A program made the translations under genes and the position numbers. A DNA stretch of 15,878 nt, taken from positions 1 through 15,878 of the forward strand of contig CAYRJA010000075.1 of assembly GCA_964424455.1 (NCBI GenBank), written 5' to 3'. Position 1 is the stretch's first letter. Every line of letters begins with the position of its first letter. Below the pieces are notes generated by a model that saw nothing but the letters and a program-made list of their open reading frames with translations, ran no database searches and was not told the DNA's origin. Shown here one piece after another: positions 1-6,505 of this stretch. This stretch comes from CAYRJA01 sp964424455. Lineage in GTDB: Bacteria; Bacteroidota; Bacteroidia; Chitinophagales; UBA10324.

Positions 1-26
1 CCATGCGGCAAATATAATACTTTTAG

Positions 27-223
27 ACTATTTATGAAATAAAAATGGTATTACTTCGTGTACAAATTCAAAAAGGGCAGGCATGAATGAGAATTGTGAA
101 ATTATGATTGACCAGATAAGGGCAATTGATAATTCACGACTTGTTAAACGAATTGGAGTATTGCCAAAAAATATTTCTGCGAGGGTAAAAGAAAATTTGT
201 CAATCGTTCTTGACTTAATATAA
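27..223 (+). pseudogene. Frameshifted C-terminal remnant of a PemK/MazF-family mRNA interferase toxin
   Basis: The frame ending at the TAA at 221-223 reads EIMIDQIRAIDNSRLVKRIG and then a short tail ending in IVLDLI. This matches the C-terminal half of PemK/MazF toxins, where the DQIR-x-x-D-x-x-RL-x-x-x-xG block is the most conserved part. The preceding strand (VLLRVQIQKGQA, from the ATG at 45) is in a different frame that hits TGA at 84-86, so a small indel near 75-83 splits the domain. In-frame stops at 24-26 and 35-37 close both frames upstream, and no N-terminal beta-barrel core or antitoxin gene is visible. MazF toxins are ribosome-independent endoribonucleases; this copy lacks most of the fold and should be inactive. 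The 81 bases after it contain only a short open stretch ending in AQQTIDELLK at 290, which cannot be assigned. The family call is from recalled motifs; the frame break is read directly. Confidence 0.6.
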
Positions 224-304
224 TTCTCTATAATTTATTCTTAGCTATCTTTATAAAGCACAGCAGACAATAGACGAGTTGCTGAAGTAGAAAGAGGAAT
301 AATC

Positions 305-1096
305 TTATATATCCATTTCCCCTTCAAACACTTTTTCTACCGGACCTTCCAGCCAGATATTTTTGAAAGTGTTCCTTACTTTTTCAAAACTTACATTCAG
401 TTCACCGCCAGTTGCCTGTATAGGATAGGATTGTTCAGTGTTTTTATTTTTTCGTTTCAGCGAAACAGCAATAGCTACTGCTACCGTGCCGGTTCCGCAG
501 GAGAGTGTTTCATTTTCTACCCCTCGTTCATAAGTGCGCATTGAAATTTTCCCGTCTTTGTCAAGTTCTACAAAATTTACATTAATGCCTTTCTCTTTAA
601 AGGTCTTATTGTAACGGATCTTTCTTCCTTCTTCTTTCACATTTACATCTGAAATATCTTTTACGAATGTTACATAGTGCGGCGATCCGGTATCGAGAAT
701 ATAACGACCTGCTTTCACCTCTACTTTTTTCACATCAGACATCGTTACTTTCACTCTTCCGCTTTTTTCAATAATGCCTTTATGAATTCCATCGTAAGCA
801 AAAAAGCTTGTCTGCATTCCTTTTACAATGTCAAGACGGGCGGCATATAACACAGTACAGCGCGCTCCATTGCCACACATGCTGCCGATTTTTCCGTTGG
901 AATTGAAATAAACCATTTCAAAATCAGCATGATCTGAGTTCTGAATAAAAATTAATCCATCCGCACCGATTCCGAATTTGCGGTTGCACAACAAACGGAT
1001 AGATTTTTCGTCGGTAGCTGACAAATTTTCATCGCGGTTGTCAATCATTACAAAATCATTACCGGCTCCCTGGTATTTGTGAAATTGAATTTTCAT
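305..1096 (-). CDS. dapF: Diaminopimelate epimerase
   Basis: DapF is a cytosolic, cofactor-independent racemase that converts LL- to meso-diaminopimelate, the last-but-one step to lysine and the source of the peptidoglycan cross-linking residue. At 263 residues it is close to the usual 265-280. The N-terminal substrate loop GAGNDFVMID is at residues 10-19. The two catalytic cysteines sit in their family motifs: Cys74 in MCGNGARC (73-80) and Cys200 in SCGTGT (199-204). The substrate-binding segment DTGSPHYV is at 135-142 and ERGVENETLSCGTG leads into the second active-site half. The ATG at 1094-1096 places GAGND at the expected distance from the N-terminus. The gene diverges from the htrA-type protease across a 138-bp region, and its 3' end faces a decayed toxin remnant. 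No other lys/dap gene is adjacent. Nothing is missing from the active site. Confidence 0.97.
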   Translation of the reverse strand: MKIQFHKYQGAGNDFVMIDNRDENLSATDEKSIRLLCNRKFGIGADGLIFIQNSDHADFEMVYFNSNGKIGSMCGNGARCTVLYAARLDIVKGMQTSFFAYDGIHKGIIEKSGRVKVTMSDVKKVEVKAGRYILDTGSPHYVTFVKDISDVNVKEEGRKIRYNKTFKEKGINVNFVELDKDGKISMRTYERGVENETLSCGTGTVAVAIAVSLKRKNKNTEQSYPIQATGGELNVSFEKVRNTFKNIWLEGPVEKVFEGEMDI

Positions 1097-1156
1097 ATCC
1101 CAAATTTGGTTTACAAAAATAACAGGTCATAGAGGAATCAGATATTAATTTTTACA

Positions 1157-1171
1157 CTAAATAATATTTAG
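1157..1171. promoter_or_regulatory. Perfect 7-bp inverted repeat between dapF and htrA
   Basis: CTAAATA (1157-1163) and TATTTAG (1165-1171) are perfect reverse complements around a single A. The repeat lies in the 138-bp divergent intergenic region, 61 bp from the dapF start and 64 bp from the htrA start, so it could serve either gene as an operator. No clean TAnnTTTG element was found for either gene; the closest for htrA is TAAATTTT at 1219-1226. The same two half-sites recur in opposite order in the larger palindrome near 7374-7394. AT-rich palindromes arise easily by chance, so this is only a candidate. Confidence 0.3.
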
Positions 1172-1234
1172 CGGAGTCTTTCCGTTTGAACGGCACAAAT
1201 TTTGAAATAGTCTAAAATTAAATTTTATCAGATT

Positions 1235-2725
1235 ATGAATATTAAACGAATCGGGTTTACTGCCCTTGTTGCTGTGTTTAGCACATTAATAACTCTTGCC
1301 TTGTACAATAAGTACTTCGCTATTAACAACCCATACACCGCTTTCGAAAATAATCAGGCAGCGGCGGTACGCCTCGCCCATTATACCGGGGCAGATTCAG
1401 CACCGGGTGCTTTAGCTGATTTTACTTATGCTGCGGCTATGACTACTCCTGCCGTAGTTCATATTAAAACGACTTATATGCCCAAGCGCAACTACTCCCG
1501 TGGCTACGATCCGTTCCGCGATTTCTTTGGTGACCAGTTCTTTTTTAATTATCCTGACCCATATCACAATCAGCCGCAGGAATCTTCAGGTTCAGGAGTG
1601 ATAATCTCAGACGATGGCTACATAGTAACCAATAACCATGTGGTAAAAGACGGTGATAAAATTCAGGTGGTTTTATTTGACAAACGCTCTTACAACGCCA
1701 CTGTAGTAGGAACTGACCCCAATACCGATTTGGCATTACTAAAGATTGATGAAACTAAATTGCCGTTTATTATTTTCGGTAATTCGGACTCAGTAAGGGT
1801 AGGTCAATGGGCATTGGCAGTGGGAAATCCGTTTAATCTGGAATCAACTGTAACAGCAGGCATTATCAGTGCAAAAGGACGGAACATAAACATCCTGAAG
1901 AGTAATGGCGCTATTGAATCTTTCCTTCAGACCGATGCAGCAGTAAATCCCGGAAACAGCGGTGGTGCATTAGTGAATATCAGAGGCGAGTTGGTGGGAA
2001 TTAATTCTGCCATAGCAACGCCCACCGGTTCTTACGCCGGCTACTCATTTGCCGTTCCTGTAAACATTGTGCGCAAGGTGGTGAACGACCTGATGAAGTT
2101 TGGCTCGGTGCAACGCGGGTATTTAGGAATCACCTTAGCAAATATTGATGCTGATTTTGCAAAAGAAAAGAAGATTGCTATCACCAACGGTGTGTATGTT
2201 GACTCCGTATTAGGAGGAAGCGCTGCAAAAGAAGCAGGTATCCGATCCGGTGATATTATCACAAGAGTTAACGGCATAGATGTAAATACAGTACCGGAAC
2301 TTCAGGAGCAGGTAGCAAAATATCATCCGGGCGATAAGTTAGATGTTACAGTAAACCGCAGCGGAAAAGAAAATAATATTAATGTAGTGCTGAAAAGCCA
2401 ATCCGGAAGCGTAAGTCTTTCAGATAAGCAATCTGCCGGCAGCACTTTCTCACTGTTAGGAGCACAATTCGGTGAGGTCAATTCAAAAGAGAAAAAAGAT
2501 TTAGGTATCAGTGGCGGCGCTAAGGTTCTGAAATTAGATGACAACGGTAAACTTGCCCGCAATACAGATATCCGGGAAGGATTCATAATTACTAAGGTTG
2601 ATAATAAAATAATAACCTCTGTTAACGATTTAAAATCTGCTCTTCAAAATAAAAAAGGCGGAGTAATGATAGAAGGTACTTATCCTGATACCGGCGGTCA
2701 GTACTTCTACGCCTTTGGTATGTAA
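1235..2725 (+). CDS. htrA: Do/HtrA-family periplasmic serine endopeptidase (DegP/DegQ type)
   Basis: This is an envelope quality-control protease that degrades misfolded periplasmic proteins. A short basic N-terminus is followed by one hydrophobic segment (about residues 7-24), which reads as a signal anchor or signal peptide. The S1C trypsin-like domain spans roughly 65-285, with the full triad: His135 in TNNHVV, Asp165 in NTDLALLK and Ser242 in GNSGGAL. The insert around 84-115, rich in Tyr, Phe and Asp, corresponds to the LA loop. PDZ1 follows at about 290-385 (GYLGI ... GSAAKEAGIRSGDIITRVNG). A more divergent PDZ2 spans about 400-490 and ends in the YAFGM tail usual for Bacteroidota members. 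The length of 496 fits a two-PDZ Do protease. It is monocistronic: a rho-independent hairpin starts 28 bp after the stop. The ATG at 1235 gives a natural export signal. Confidence 0.95.
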   Translation: MNIKRIGFTALVAVFSTLITLALYNKYFAINNPYTAFENNQAAAVRLAHYTGADSAPGALADFTYAAAMTTPAVVHIKTTYMPKRNYSRGYDPFRDFFGDQFFFNYPDPYHNQPQESSGSGVIISDDGYIVTNNHVVKDGDKIQVVLFDKRSYNATVVGTDPNTDLALLKIDETKLPFIIFGNSDSVRVGQWALAVGNPFNLESTVTAGIISAKGRNINILKSNGAIESFLQTDAAVNPGNSGGALVNIRGELVGINSAIATPTGSYAGYSFAVPVNIVRKVVNDLMKFGSVQRGYLGITLANIDADFAKEKKIAITNGVYVDSVLGGSAAKEAGIRSGDIITRVNGIDVNTVPELQEQVAKYHPGDKLDVTVNRSGKENNINVVLKSQSGSVSLSDKQSAGSTFSLLGAQFGEVNSKEKKDLGISGGAKVLKLDDNGKLARNTDIREGFIITKVDNKIITSVNDLKSALQNKKGGVMIEGTYPDTGGQYFYAFGM

Positions 2726-2753
2726 GAAATTTCATTTGTGGTTAAGGCAGAAG

Positions 2754-2787
2754 CGCTCCTGAGAAATTGGGAGCGTTTTTGTTTTTA
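2754..2787 (+). terminator. Rho-independent terminator downstream of htrA
   Basis: CGCTCCT (2754-2760) pairs with GGGAGCG (2769-2775), giving six Watson-Crick pairs plus a G-T pair around an 8-base loop. A T-rich run follows at 2776-2786, interrupted by one G. It lies 28 bp after the htrA stop and before the next gene, as expected for an intrinsic terminator on the plus strand. Confidence 0.85.
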
Positions 2788-2874
2788 TAAACGAAGAGTT
2801 CTGTTCATTAAAATATGTGTATAACAGAATTAAGATTATTGTGTCTGCGCTATCCATTCATTCATCCAAAAAGC

Positions 2875-2883
2875 TAAATTTGC
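2875..2883 (+). promoter_or_regulatory. Bacteroidota -7 promoter element TAAATTTGC
   Basis: This is a perfect match to the TAnnTTTG consensus of the Bacteroidota primary sigma factor, followed by C as in the other three candidates in this window. It ends five bases before the ATG at 2889, so transcription would start at or next to that codon. It supports the ATG at 2889 rather than the upstream GTG at 2817 as the start of the lipoprotein gene. No TTTG-type -33 box is evident at the usual spacing. Confidence 0.5.
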
Positions 2884-2888
2884 AATCA

Positions 2889-3386
2889 ATGATGTCCTTA
2901 AAAAAAACAGTTAATTTAAAATCACTTATCGCTTATCCTAAATGGGGGCTGATAGTTCTTGTATTGGCTGTACTGTTTGCTACATGTACTAACCCTCCCG
3001 ATTTTTCTGATGTGCCGGCAATAGAGTTTGTCAGTGTAAACAAAACTCTAATTCGCGAGCACGCTGATTCTGTTAACCTTGTTTTTTCTTTTAAAGACGG
3101 TGACGGAGACCTCGGCGTAAATCAAACCGACACATCTACTAATACATTTATTACGGATTTGCGCAGTGGTAAAAAACCGTTTACCTACACATACCGTCTT
3201 CCTTATATCTCATCAAAAGGAAGTATAAAAGCTATTTCCGGACAGGTGTCTATTAATATTCCCGGAGTTACCTGCGTACCCGGCAAAACCATTGACACTG
3301 TTCTTTATCGTATTCAAATAATGGACAGGGCAGGTCACTACAGCAATATTATAGAGTCGGAAAAAATTGTAGTGATTTGTGAGTGA
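2889..3386 (+). CDS. Small exported lipoprotein of unknown function with a DGDGDLG motif
   Basis: I do not recognise a named family. From the ATG at 2889 the product is 165 residues. It has a basic N-terminus, a hydrophobic stretch (LIVLVLAVLFAT) and then Cys33 followed by TNPPDF. This is a plausible lipoprotein signal, although FAT before the Cys is a weak lipobox. The mature part starts with a PAIEF-V-SV block and contains DGDGDLG (residues about 70-76), an acidic Asp/Gly loop that could bind calcium. Similar short Bacteroidota lipoproteins of unknown function carry this block. The frame stays open upstream to a GTG at 2817, but those 24 residues are not signal-like and would precede the TAAATTTGC element, so the ATG is preferred. 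It is separated from htrA by a terminator. Its stop codon directly abuts the stop of the convergent biotin carboxylase gene. Localisation is inferred; function is unknown. Confidence 0.75.
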   Translation: MMSLKKTVNLKSLIAYPKWGLIVLVLAVLFATCTNPPDFSDVPAIEFVSVNKTLIREHADSVNLVFSFKDGDGDLGVNQTDTSTNTFITDLRSGKKPFTYTYRLPYISSKGSIKAISGQVSINIPGVTCVPGKTIDTVLYRIQIMDRAGHYSNIIESEKIVVICE

Positions 3387-3405
3387 TTATTCCACTCTGT
3401 TTTTT
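3381..3405 (+). terminator. Weak hairpin plus T-run overlapping the lipoprotein stop codon
   Basis: GAGTG (3381-3385) and CACTC (3393-3397) form a 5-bp stem with a 7-base loop, followed by TGTTTTTT (3398-3405). The stem includes the lipoprotein stop codon and the T-run lies inside the 3' end of the convergent carboxylase gene. It is the only terminator-like signal at this junction. The stem is short, so efficiency is doubtful. Confidence 0.35.
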
Positions 3406-4892
3406 CGCCAGGAAGAGAAACCTTTAACATTTCTGATTTTTATTTCTCCATTCTCAGTAATCCCTGAAGCCGGCTGACGGCTTAGATAATGAGAAGCAAA
3501 CAAAGCGCTCAGTTCAACCTCATCACCTGAAAGCGGAGATAACTCTGTTTTCTCCGGATTGAAATTTTTCGGAATAAAATTGGTGTCGAATTTTCCACTT
3601 ACAAAATCAGGATGCTGTAACACCCATTTGCCAAAAGCTAATGTTGTATGCACTCCTGATATCTGATATTCATCAATGGCACGGATTAATCTTTCTCTTG
3701 CTTCGTTTCTGTCTTTACCATAAGCAATCAGCTTGGCAATCATCGGGTCGTAGTAAATCGGAATTTCCATTCCTTCTTCAAAACCATCATCTACCCTCAC
3801 TCCTGCTCCCTGCGGTCGGATATAAGTTTGCAGTTTACCAATGTCGGGAAGAAAGTGGTTCATTGGGTCTTCAGCACACACACGCAATTCAATAGCATGA
3901 CCATGTATGCTCAAATCTTCCTGAGTGAAACTGAGCTTTTCTCCGTGTGCTATTTTAATCTGCTCTTTTACTAAATCCAATCCGGTAATGAATTCTGTAA
4001 CAGGATGCTCCACTTGTAGCCGGGTATTCATTTCCAGAAAATAGTAATTCATTTTGTCGTCCACCAGAAACTCTACTGTCCCCGCATTGGTATATCCGCA
4101 CGCTCTTGCTGCATCCACTGCGCTCTTTCCCATTTTTGCACGAAGTTCAGGAGTAAGCACAGACGACGGCGCTTCTTCTATCAACTTCTGATGACGTCGC
4201 TGAACAGAACACTCCCGCTCAAACAGGTAAACAATATTTCCATAGTTATCACCCAGAATCTGAACTTCAATATGTCGGGGCGACTGCACATATTTTTCTA
4301 TAAACACAGTGCCGTTGCCAAAAGAAGAAACAGCTTCACTGATTGCCATATTCATCTGCTCTTCCAATTCTCTTTCTTCATTTACAGTGCGCATTCCTTT
4401 TCCTCCTCCTCCGGCAGATGCTTTTATCAGAATCGGATAACCTATTTGCCTTGCTATTTTTTTTGCTTCGCTTATACCACTGACGGCATCTTCTGTTCCT
4501 GGCACCATAGGGATATTATGCTCTCTGGCTGTTTCTTTTGCAGCAAGTTTACTTCCCATCTTATTCATTGCTTCTGCAGATGGTCCGATAAAAATCAATC
4601 CTGCTTTTTTTACATCAGCAGCAAACGCAGCATTCTCGCTCAAAAATCCATAGCCGGGATGGATAGCATCTGCATTCATCTGTTTGCACACCTCAATAAT
4701 TTTTTTACCAAGCAAATAGGATTGGTTAGATGGCGGAGGTCCGATACAAACTGCTTCATCGGCATAACGCACATGAAGCGAATTACGGTCAGCTTCCGAA
4801 TAAACAGCTACTGTTTTTATTCCCATTTCGCGTGCGCTCCGCATGATGCGTAATGCAATTTCTCCTCTGTTCGCTACTAATATTTTTTTCAT
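3387..4892 (-). CDS. accC: Biotin carboxylase subunit of an acetyl-/acyl-CoA carboxylase
   Basis: The protein carries out ATP- and bicarbonate-dependent carboxylation of biotin on a carrier protein, the first half-reaction of acetyl-CoA or other acyl-CoA carboxylases. The N-terminal domain starts MKKILVANRGEIALRI. The ATP-grasp has Lys115 and Lys157 with the glycine loop AGGGGKGMR (160-168). The FERECSVQRRHQKLIEEAP block is at 224-242, and Glu287, Asn289, Arg291 and Glu295 lie in EMNTRLQVEHPVTE (287-300). The C-terminal domain follows (HAIELRVCAEDP). At 501 residues it is about 50 longer than E. coli AccC. The extra tail (SALFASHYLSRQ ... SSWRKNRVE) resembles the segment after the carboxylase core in propionyl- and methylcrotonyl-CoA carboxylase alpha chains, so the acyl substrate cannot be fixed from this subunit. 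No biotin carrier or carboxyltransferase gene is adjacent. A near-match -7 element (TATCTTTA on the minus strand, 4911-4918) lies 18 bp upstream. Confidence 0.93.
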   Translation of the reverse strand: MKKILVANRGEIALRIMRSAREMGIKTVAVYSEADRNSLHVRYADEAVCIGPPPSNQSYLLGKKIIEVCKQMNADAIHPGYGFLSENAAFAADVKKAGLIFIGPSAEAMNKMGSKLAAKETAREHNIPMVPGTEDAVSGISEAKKIARQIGYPILIKASAGGGGKGMRTVNEERELEEQMNMAISEAVSSFGNGTVFIEKYVQSPRHIEVQILGDNYGNIVYLFERECSVQRRHQKLIEEAPSSVLTPELRAKMGKSAVDAARACGYTNAGTVEFLVDDKMNYYFLEMNTRLQVEHPVTEFITGLDLVKEQIKIAHGEKLSFTQEDLSIHGHAIELRVCAEDPMNHFLPDIGKLQTYIRPQGAGVRVDDGFEEGMEIPIYYDPMIAKLIAYGKDRNEARERLIRAIDEYQISGVHTTLAFGKWVLQHPDFVSGKFDTNFIPKNFNPEKTELSPLSGDEVELSALFASHYLSRQPASGITENGEIKIRNVKGFSSWRKNRVE

Positions 4893-4936
4893 ACACGATT
4901 ACTTCAGGGCTAAAGATAAAGTTTATGACGGTATGG

Positions 4937-4967
4937 TGATTATTTCAAAGCAGTGAATAAATAATCA
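4937..4967. promoter_or_regulatory. 9-bp inverted repeat between accC and the asparaginase-like gene
   Basis: TGATTATTT (4937-4945) and AAATAATCA (4959-4967) are perfect reverse complements separated by 13 bases. They lie in the 124-bp divergent region between the two genes. The arms could be an operator for either promoter, or a hairpin in the 5' leader of one. A second, smaller repeat (TTGCA / TGCAA, 4988-5000) lies closer to the plus-strand start. No consensus TAnnTTTG element was found for the plus-strand gene. Confidence 0.3.
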
Positions 4968-5016
4968 TTGATTGTTATTACAATAATTTGCATTTTGCAA
5001 TATCAATTTCGTCATC

Positions 5017-5994
5017 ATGCAAACTCGCAGGAAATTTATCCGCAATACCTCATTAGGCGCTGCGGCTGTAACACTCAATCCGTTTTCAAATGATTTCAAA
5101 ATGAACAGAATAGCAACTGTAACAAAACCGGTAGTGGTTTCCACTTGGAGTTTTGGTATTCAGGCAAACGAAGCCGCATGGGAGATATTGAAAAATGGCG
5201 GCTATGCACTGGATGCCGTGGAAGCCGGAGTGAAAGTTCCGGAAGGTGATCCGAAAGTAAATTCAGTTGGACTGGGAGGAATACCAGACCGTGATGGAAG
5301 AGTAACACTTGACTCCTGTATCATGAATGAGAAATGCGAAGCCGGTTCTGTCGGTTGCTTAGAGCATATTGTTCATCCGGTTTCAGTAGCAAGATTGGTG
5401 ATGGAAAAAACGCCGCATGTTATGTTGGTTGGTGAAGGCGCACTGAAGTTTGCTCTTGACAATGGTTTTAAAAAGGAAAACCTGCTTACAGCAGAATCAA
5501 AAGCAGCATGGCAGGAATGGCTGAAAACAAGTGAGTACAAACCGGTAATAAATTGGGAAAATCACGACACAATAGGTATGCTTGCTCTCGACAGTAACGG
5601 TAATCTTTCAGGCGCATGTACTACCAGCGGCCTGGGTTATAAATTGCATGGTCGCGTTGGTGACTCGCCGATAATTGGAGCCGGTTTGTATGTTGACAAT
5701 GAAGTAGGCGCAGCTACCTCTACCGGAGTGGGAGAAGCCTGTATAAAAATCGTGGGCAGTCATTTAGTTGTGGAGATGATGCGGCTCGGTAAATCTCCAG
5801 CAGAAGCGTGTAAAATTGCTGTGGAAAGGTTAGTGAGTAAAATGCCTAAGTATAAAGATATGCAGGTTGCTTTTCTTGCGCTCAATAAGAATGGCGAATC
5901 AGGAGGATACTCTATTGCTAATGGGTTTGTATATGCCCGCTATGATAATTTGGGAAATGCGTTACACAATAACTTAGATTTCTTAGCAAAATAA
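5017..5994 (+). CDS. Tat-exported glycosylasparaginase-like N-terminal nucleophile hydrolase (asparaginase 2 / T2 family)
   Basis: The family hydrolyses the N4-glycosyl-asparagine bond or beta-aspartyl peptides after self-cleavage into alpha and beta chains. The twin-arginine leader TRRKFIR (residues 3-9) with a short hydrophobic stretch (SLGAAAVTL) predicts Tat export to the periplasm. The alpha-chain has the family blocks GGYALDAVEAG (61-71), NSVGLGGIPDRDG (82-94) and DSCIMN (99-104). The autoprocessing site is HDTIGM (183-188), with Thr185 the predicted nucleophile at the start of the beta chain. Downstream, HGRVGDSPIIGAG (211-223) holds the substrate-binding Arg213 and Asp216, and AATSTGVGEA (232-241) closes the pocket. 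This resembles human AGA more than plant-type isoaspartyl peptidases, so glycosylasparaginase is the better guess; substrate is inferred. The length of 325 is normal. The gene's stop is immediately followed by the stop of a convergent small gene, with no terminator between them. Confidence 0.9.
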   Translation: MQTRRKFIRNTSLGAAAVTLNPFSNDFKMNRIATVTKPVVVSTWSFGIQANEAAWEILKNGGYALDAVEAGVKVPEGDPKVNSVGLGGIPDRDGRVTLDSCIMNEKCEAGSVGCLEHIVHPVSVARLVMEKTPHVMLVGEGALKFALDNGFKKENLLTAESKAAWQEWLKTSEYKPVINWENHDTIGMLALDSNGNLSGACTTSGLGYKLHGRVGDSPIIGAGLYVDNEVGAATSTGVGEACIKIVGSHLVVEMMRLGKSPAEACKIAVERLVSKMPKYKDMQVAFLALNKNGESGGYSIANGFVYARYDNLGNALHNNLDFLAK

Positions 5995-6141
5995 TTAATT
6001 ACAGAGACCTAACCATACGAACAAAGCAACTCCAATCCATACTAAGCCTTTTATAAAAAAGAATAGAAACCCTGCAATGCCCAATCGTTTGAGCCATTTA
6101 TATTTTACAGGTTTCTCTTCTTCTGTAGTTTGTTCACTCAT
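5995..6141 (-). CDS. 48-residue single-span membrane protein, last gene of the cytochrome operon
   Basis: This short gene is easily missed. It begins at ATG (6139-6141) with MSEQTTEEEKPVKYKWLK, continues as one strongly hydrophobic segment (about residues 20-46: GIAGFLFFFI, then GLVWIGVALFVWLGL) and stops at TAA (5995-5997). The layout is an acidic N-terminus, a basic patch KYKWLKR, then a membrane span with a two-residue tail after Cys47. This resembles the many tiny Bacteroidota inner-membrane proteins of unknown role and is not a random frame. It lies 30 bp downstream of the c-type cytochrome gene on the same strand and is probably co-transcribed with it. Its stop codon touches the stop of the convergent hydrolase gene. 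No function is assignable; a role with the cytochrome or barrel is inference from position. Confidence 0.7.
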   Translation of the reverse strand: MSEQTTEEEKPVKYKWLKRLGIAGFLFFFIKGLVWIGVALFVWLGLCN

Positions 6142-6171
6142 TTCACAATGATATAGAATAAGTTTTGAATT

Positions 6172-6495
6172 TTATTTTGACTGAATTGAATTCATTATAT
6201 AATCATTAATCAACCGCTGCTCCATTGTATCTGCTTTTGATTTAGAAAACATAACAGGCAATATCTCTTTCCATTCATCAACTGTATATTCAGAAGGGAG
6301 ATAAAATGAATGGCATCCGCTGCATTTCTGAATACAGATTTTTTTACCGATGCTTAAATCCGTTTCTGAAAAACTTGTTACCTGCAACGATTTAGAAGGG
6401 CTTATCCCTGAAGTGGATTTCGTTTTAACCGAACAACCAAAGTTCGCCGTGGAGATAAATAGTATTAAGCAAAGTGTTACAATTCTCAAAGCCAA
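6172..6495 (-). CDS. Small mono-haem c-type cytochrome lipoprotein
   Basis: A hydrophobic signal segment (residues 4-19) ends at Cys21 in NFGCSVK, an imperfect lipobox, so the protein is probably exported and perhaps lipid-anchored. After a Ser/Thr-rich linker, CSGCH (58-62) is a CxxCH haem-c attachment site. It is followed by LPSEYTVDEWKEILPVMFSK, the arrangement seen in small single-haem cytochromes, with Met82 a candidate distal ligand. The length of 107 fits one cytochrome c fold. The frame has no ATG: the codon at 6493-6495 is TTG, and the frame stays open upstream to a stop at 6538-6540. Translation may therefore start at TTG, or at the ATT at 6514-6516 inside the preceding gene, which suggests coupling to it. 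It is the second gene of a probable operon, 10 bp after the barrel gene. The electron donor and acceptor are unknown. Confidence 0.8.
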   Translation of the reverse strand: MALRIVTLCLILFISTANFGCSVKTKSTSGISPSKSLQVTSFSETDLSIGKKICIQKCSGCHSFYLPSEYTVDEWKEILPVMFSKSKADTMEQRLINDYIMNSIQSK

Positions 6496-6505
6496 AAATT
6501 TTTTG

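Noticed and set aside
231..290. Short open stretch ending in AQQTIDELLK before dapF
   Set aside because: There are only 19 codons between stops and no start codon; it may be the tail of a decayed gene but cannot be assigned.
4191..4853. 220-codon open frame on the plus strand, antisense to the biotin carboxylase gene
   Set aside because: It lies wholly inside a strongly conserved gene, and its translation is Cys/His/Phe-rich with no domain pattern; it is a shadow of the carboxylase codon usage.
4988..5000. TTGCA/TGCAA small inverted repeat upstream of the asparaginase-like gene, considered as a promoter or operator
   Set aside because: Five-base arms are common by chance in AT-rich DNA, and the TTTG strings there do not fit TAnnTTTG.
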